DNA of 64,000 nucleotides from CAVSUB01 sp963730995 (GTDB lineage Bacteria > Acidobacteriota > Vicinamibacteria > Vicinamibacterales > 2-12-FULL-66-21), in NCBI GenBank assembly GCA_963730995.1, contig CAVSUB010000013.1, positions 2,046,001 to 2,110,000 of the forward strand, in the 5' to 3' direction. How positions within the stretch are numbered: the first letter of the stretch is position 1; each line of letters begins with the position of its first letter. Positions 63,336 to 64,000 of this stretch are shown piece after piece. A model generated the notes under the pieces. That model was given only the letters and a program-made list of their open reading frames with translations, did no database searches and was not told where the DNA came from. A program made the position numbers and the translations under genes.

Positions 63336-64000
63336 ATGCACTCCGTACCTGTCACATGCCTGCTCCGACGACTGGCGCTGGCGGCTTCTCTCTTTTTCTT
63401 CCAGTGTCGATCGCGCTCGCGCAGCCAGCAGACGCACAGGGCGGACGCGGCGGCGGTGGCCGTGGCGCCGGGGATCAGATCGGATCGATCGACGAACGGA
63501 CCGCGGCCTTCAAAAAGATGGCCGGATTCTTTCCGCTGTATTGGGACGAAGGCGGCGGCCGGTTGTGGATGGAGATCCCGAAGCTGAACACCGAAGTGCT
63601 CTATTCGACGGGCATCGCGGCTGGGCTCGGATCGAATGACATCGGGCTCGATCGAGGGGCTCTGGCCGGGTCGCGCATCATCAAGTTCGAGCGCGTCGGC
63701 CCGCGCGTGCTCGTCGTGCAGCCAAATTACCGCTTCCGGGCCATCACCGACAATTCCGCCGAAGTCCGGGCCGTCCGGGACGGGTTCGCGCGATCCGTCA
63801 TCTGGAGCTTCTCGATCGCCGCCGCCGCCGGTGATCGCGTGCTCGTCGACGCAACCGAGTTCCTCGTGCGCGACTCCGGCGACATGGCGCCGCGTCTTCA
63901 ACCTGGATCCTATCGTTTCGAACCGAACCGCAGTTCGATCTACCTGCCCATGACGCAGAACTTCCCGAAGAACACGGAGATGGAGGTCGAGCTGACCTAC
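63336..64000 (+). CDS. DUF5117/DUF5118-type zinc-dependent metalloprotease, truncated by window edge
   Basis: The N-terminal part of a large secreted metalloprotease of the DUF5117 family: AFKKMAGFFPLYWDEGGGRL, KLNTEVLYSTGIAAGLGSND, LDRGALAGSRIIKFERVGPR and VLVVQPNYRFRAI. The catalytic HExxH region lies beyond the window. A signal peptide would read MHSVPVTCLLRRLALAASLF from the ATG at 63336 but then needs one more base in the T5 run near 63392 to join LPVSIALAQPADAQ. An alternative start in the main frame is the ATG at 63356, which lacks basic residues. I favour a missing T. Confidence 0.82.

Overview
The window looks like a chromosome segment from a soil or sediment member of the Acidobacteriota, most likely Vicinamibacteria. 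This is inferred from family content and base composition, not from a marker gene. The DNA is GC-rich throughout. It carries a Ser/Thr kinase fused to a PD40 propeller, two Oar-like TonB receptors with an N-terminal carboxypeptidase-regulatory domain, a sulfatase-like protein with a TPR tail, a DUF2934 protein and a DUF5117-type metalloprotease. I see no rRNA, convincing tRNA, CRISPR array or intact mobile element. At least nine coding regions are broken by single-base indels, nearly all extra bases. That pattern suggests insertion errors in a long-read assembly at least as much as real decay.

Bases 1-31,500 are a mixed, accessory-looking region. It opens with a broken YceI gene, an NTF2-like protein, a luciferase-type flavoenzyme, a tyrosine-recombinase remnant and the kinase. 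An ankyrin protein, an aldo/keto reductase, a DedA/VTT membrane protein, a CHAD protein and a very large cyclic beta-1,2-glucan synthase (three reading frames) follow. A diverged direct repeat of about 115 bp lies on each side of the glucan synthase. Next come envelope and stress-type small genes: DUF892/YciF, DUF1328, DUF378, fasciclin, small membrane proteins, three zinc-ribbon microproteins and a BACON-domain lipoprotein. An XRE-cupin regulator, a Rieske-tailed FAD enzyme and remnants of an alcohol dehydrogenase and of DUF6766-type proteins close the region.

Bases 31,500-55,960 hold signalling and nutrient-uptake genes. A PAS-GGDEF protein, an ArsN1-type acetyltransferase and a PD40 protein lie on the minus strand. 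Opposite them is a tightly overlapping operon of a secreted cupredoxin-like protein, a membrane HD-GYP protein and an outer-membrane barrel. Then come the sulfatase-TPR protein, the first TonB receptor, a class III aminotransferase, a tartrate-dehydrogenase-like enzyme, a VOC protein, a sodium:solute symporter, an M20 hydrolase, the second TonB receptor, a P1 peptidase, a PhoD phosphatase and a DUF2461 protein. The second half of this set reads like a peptide and phosphate-ester scavenging locus.

Bases 56,136-60,835 form a SAM and methionine-salvage island on the minus strand: an ArsR-methyltransferase fusion (SahR-like), ahcY, mtnB, mtnD and mtnC. The window ends with DUF2892-like/SRPBCC membrane proteins, CsaA, a DUF2934 protein and the start of a DUF5117 metalloprotease. 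The least expected signal is a set of 7-bp-periodic repeat arrays scattered between genes from about 42 to 60 kb. Several contain the stop codon of the neighbouring gene, and one also supplies the apparent ribosome binding site of the next gene.
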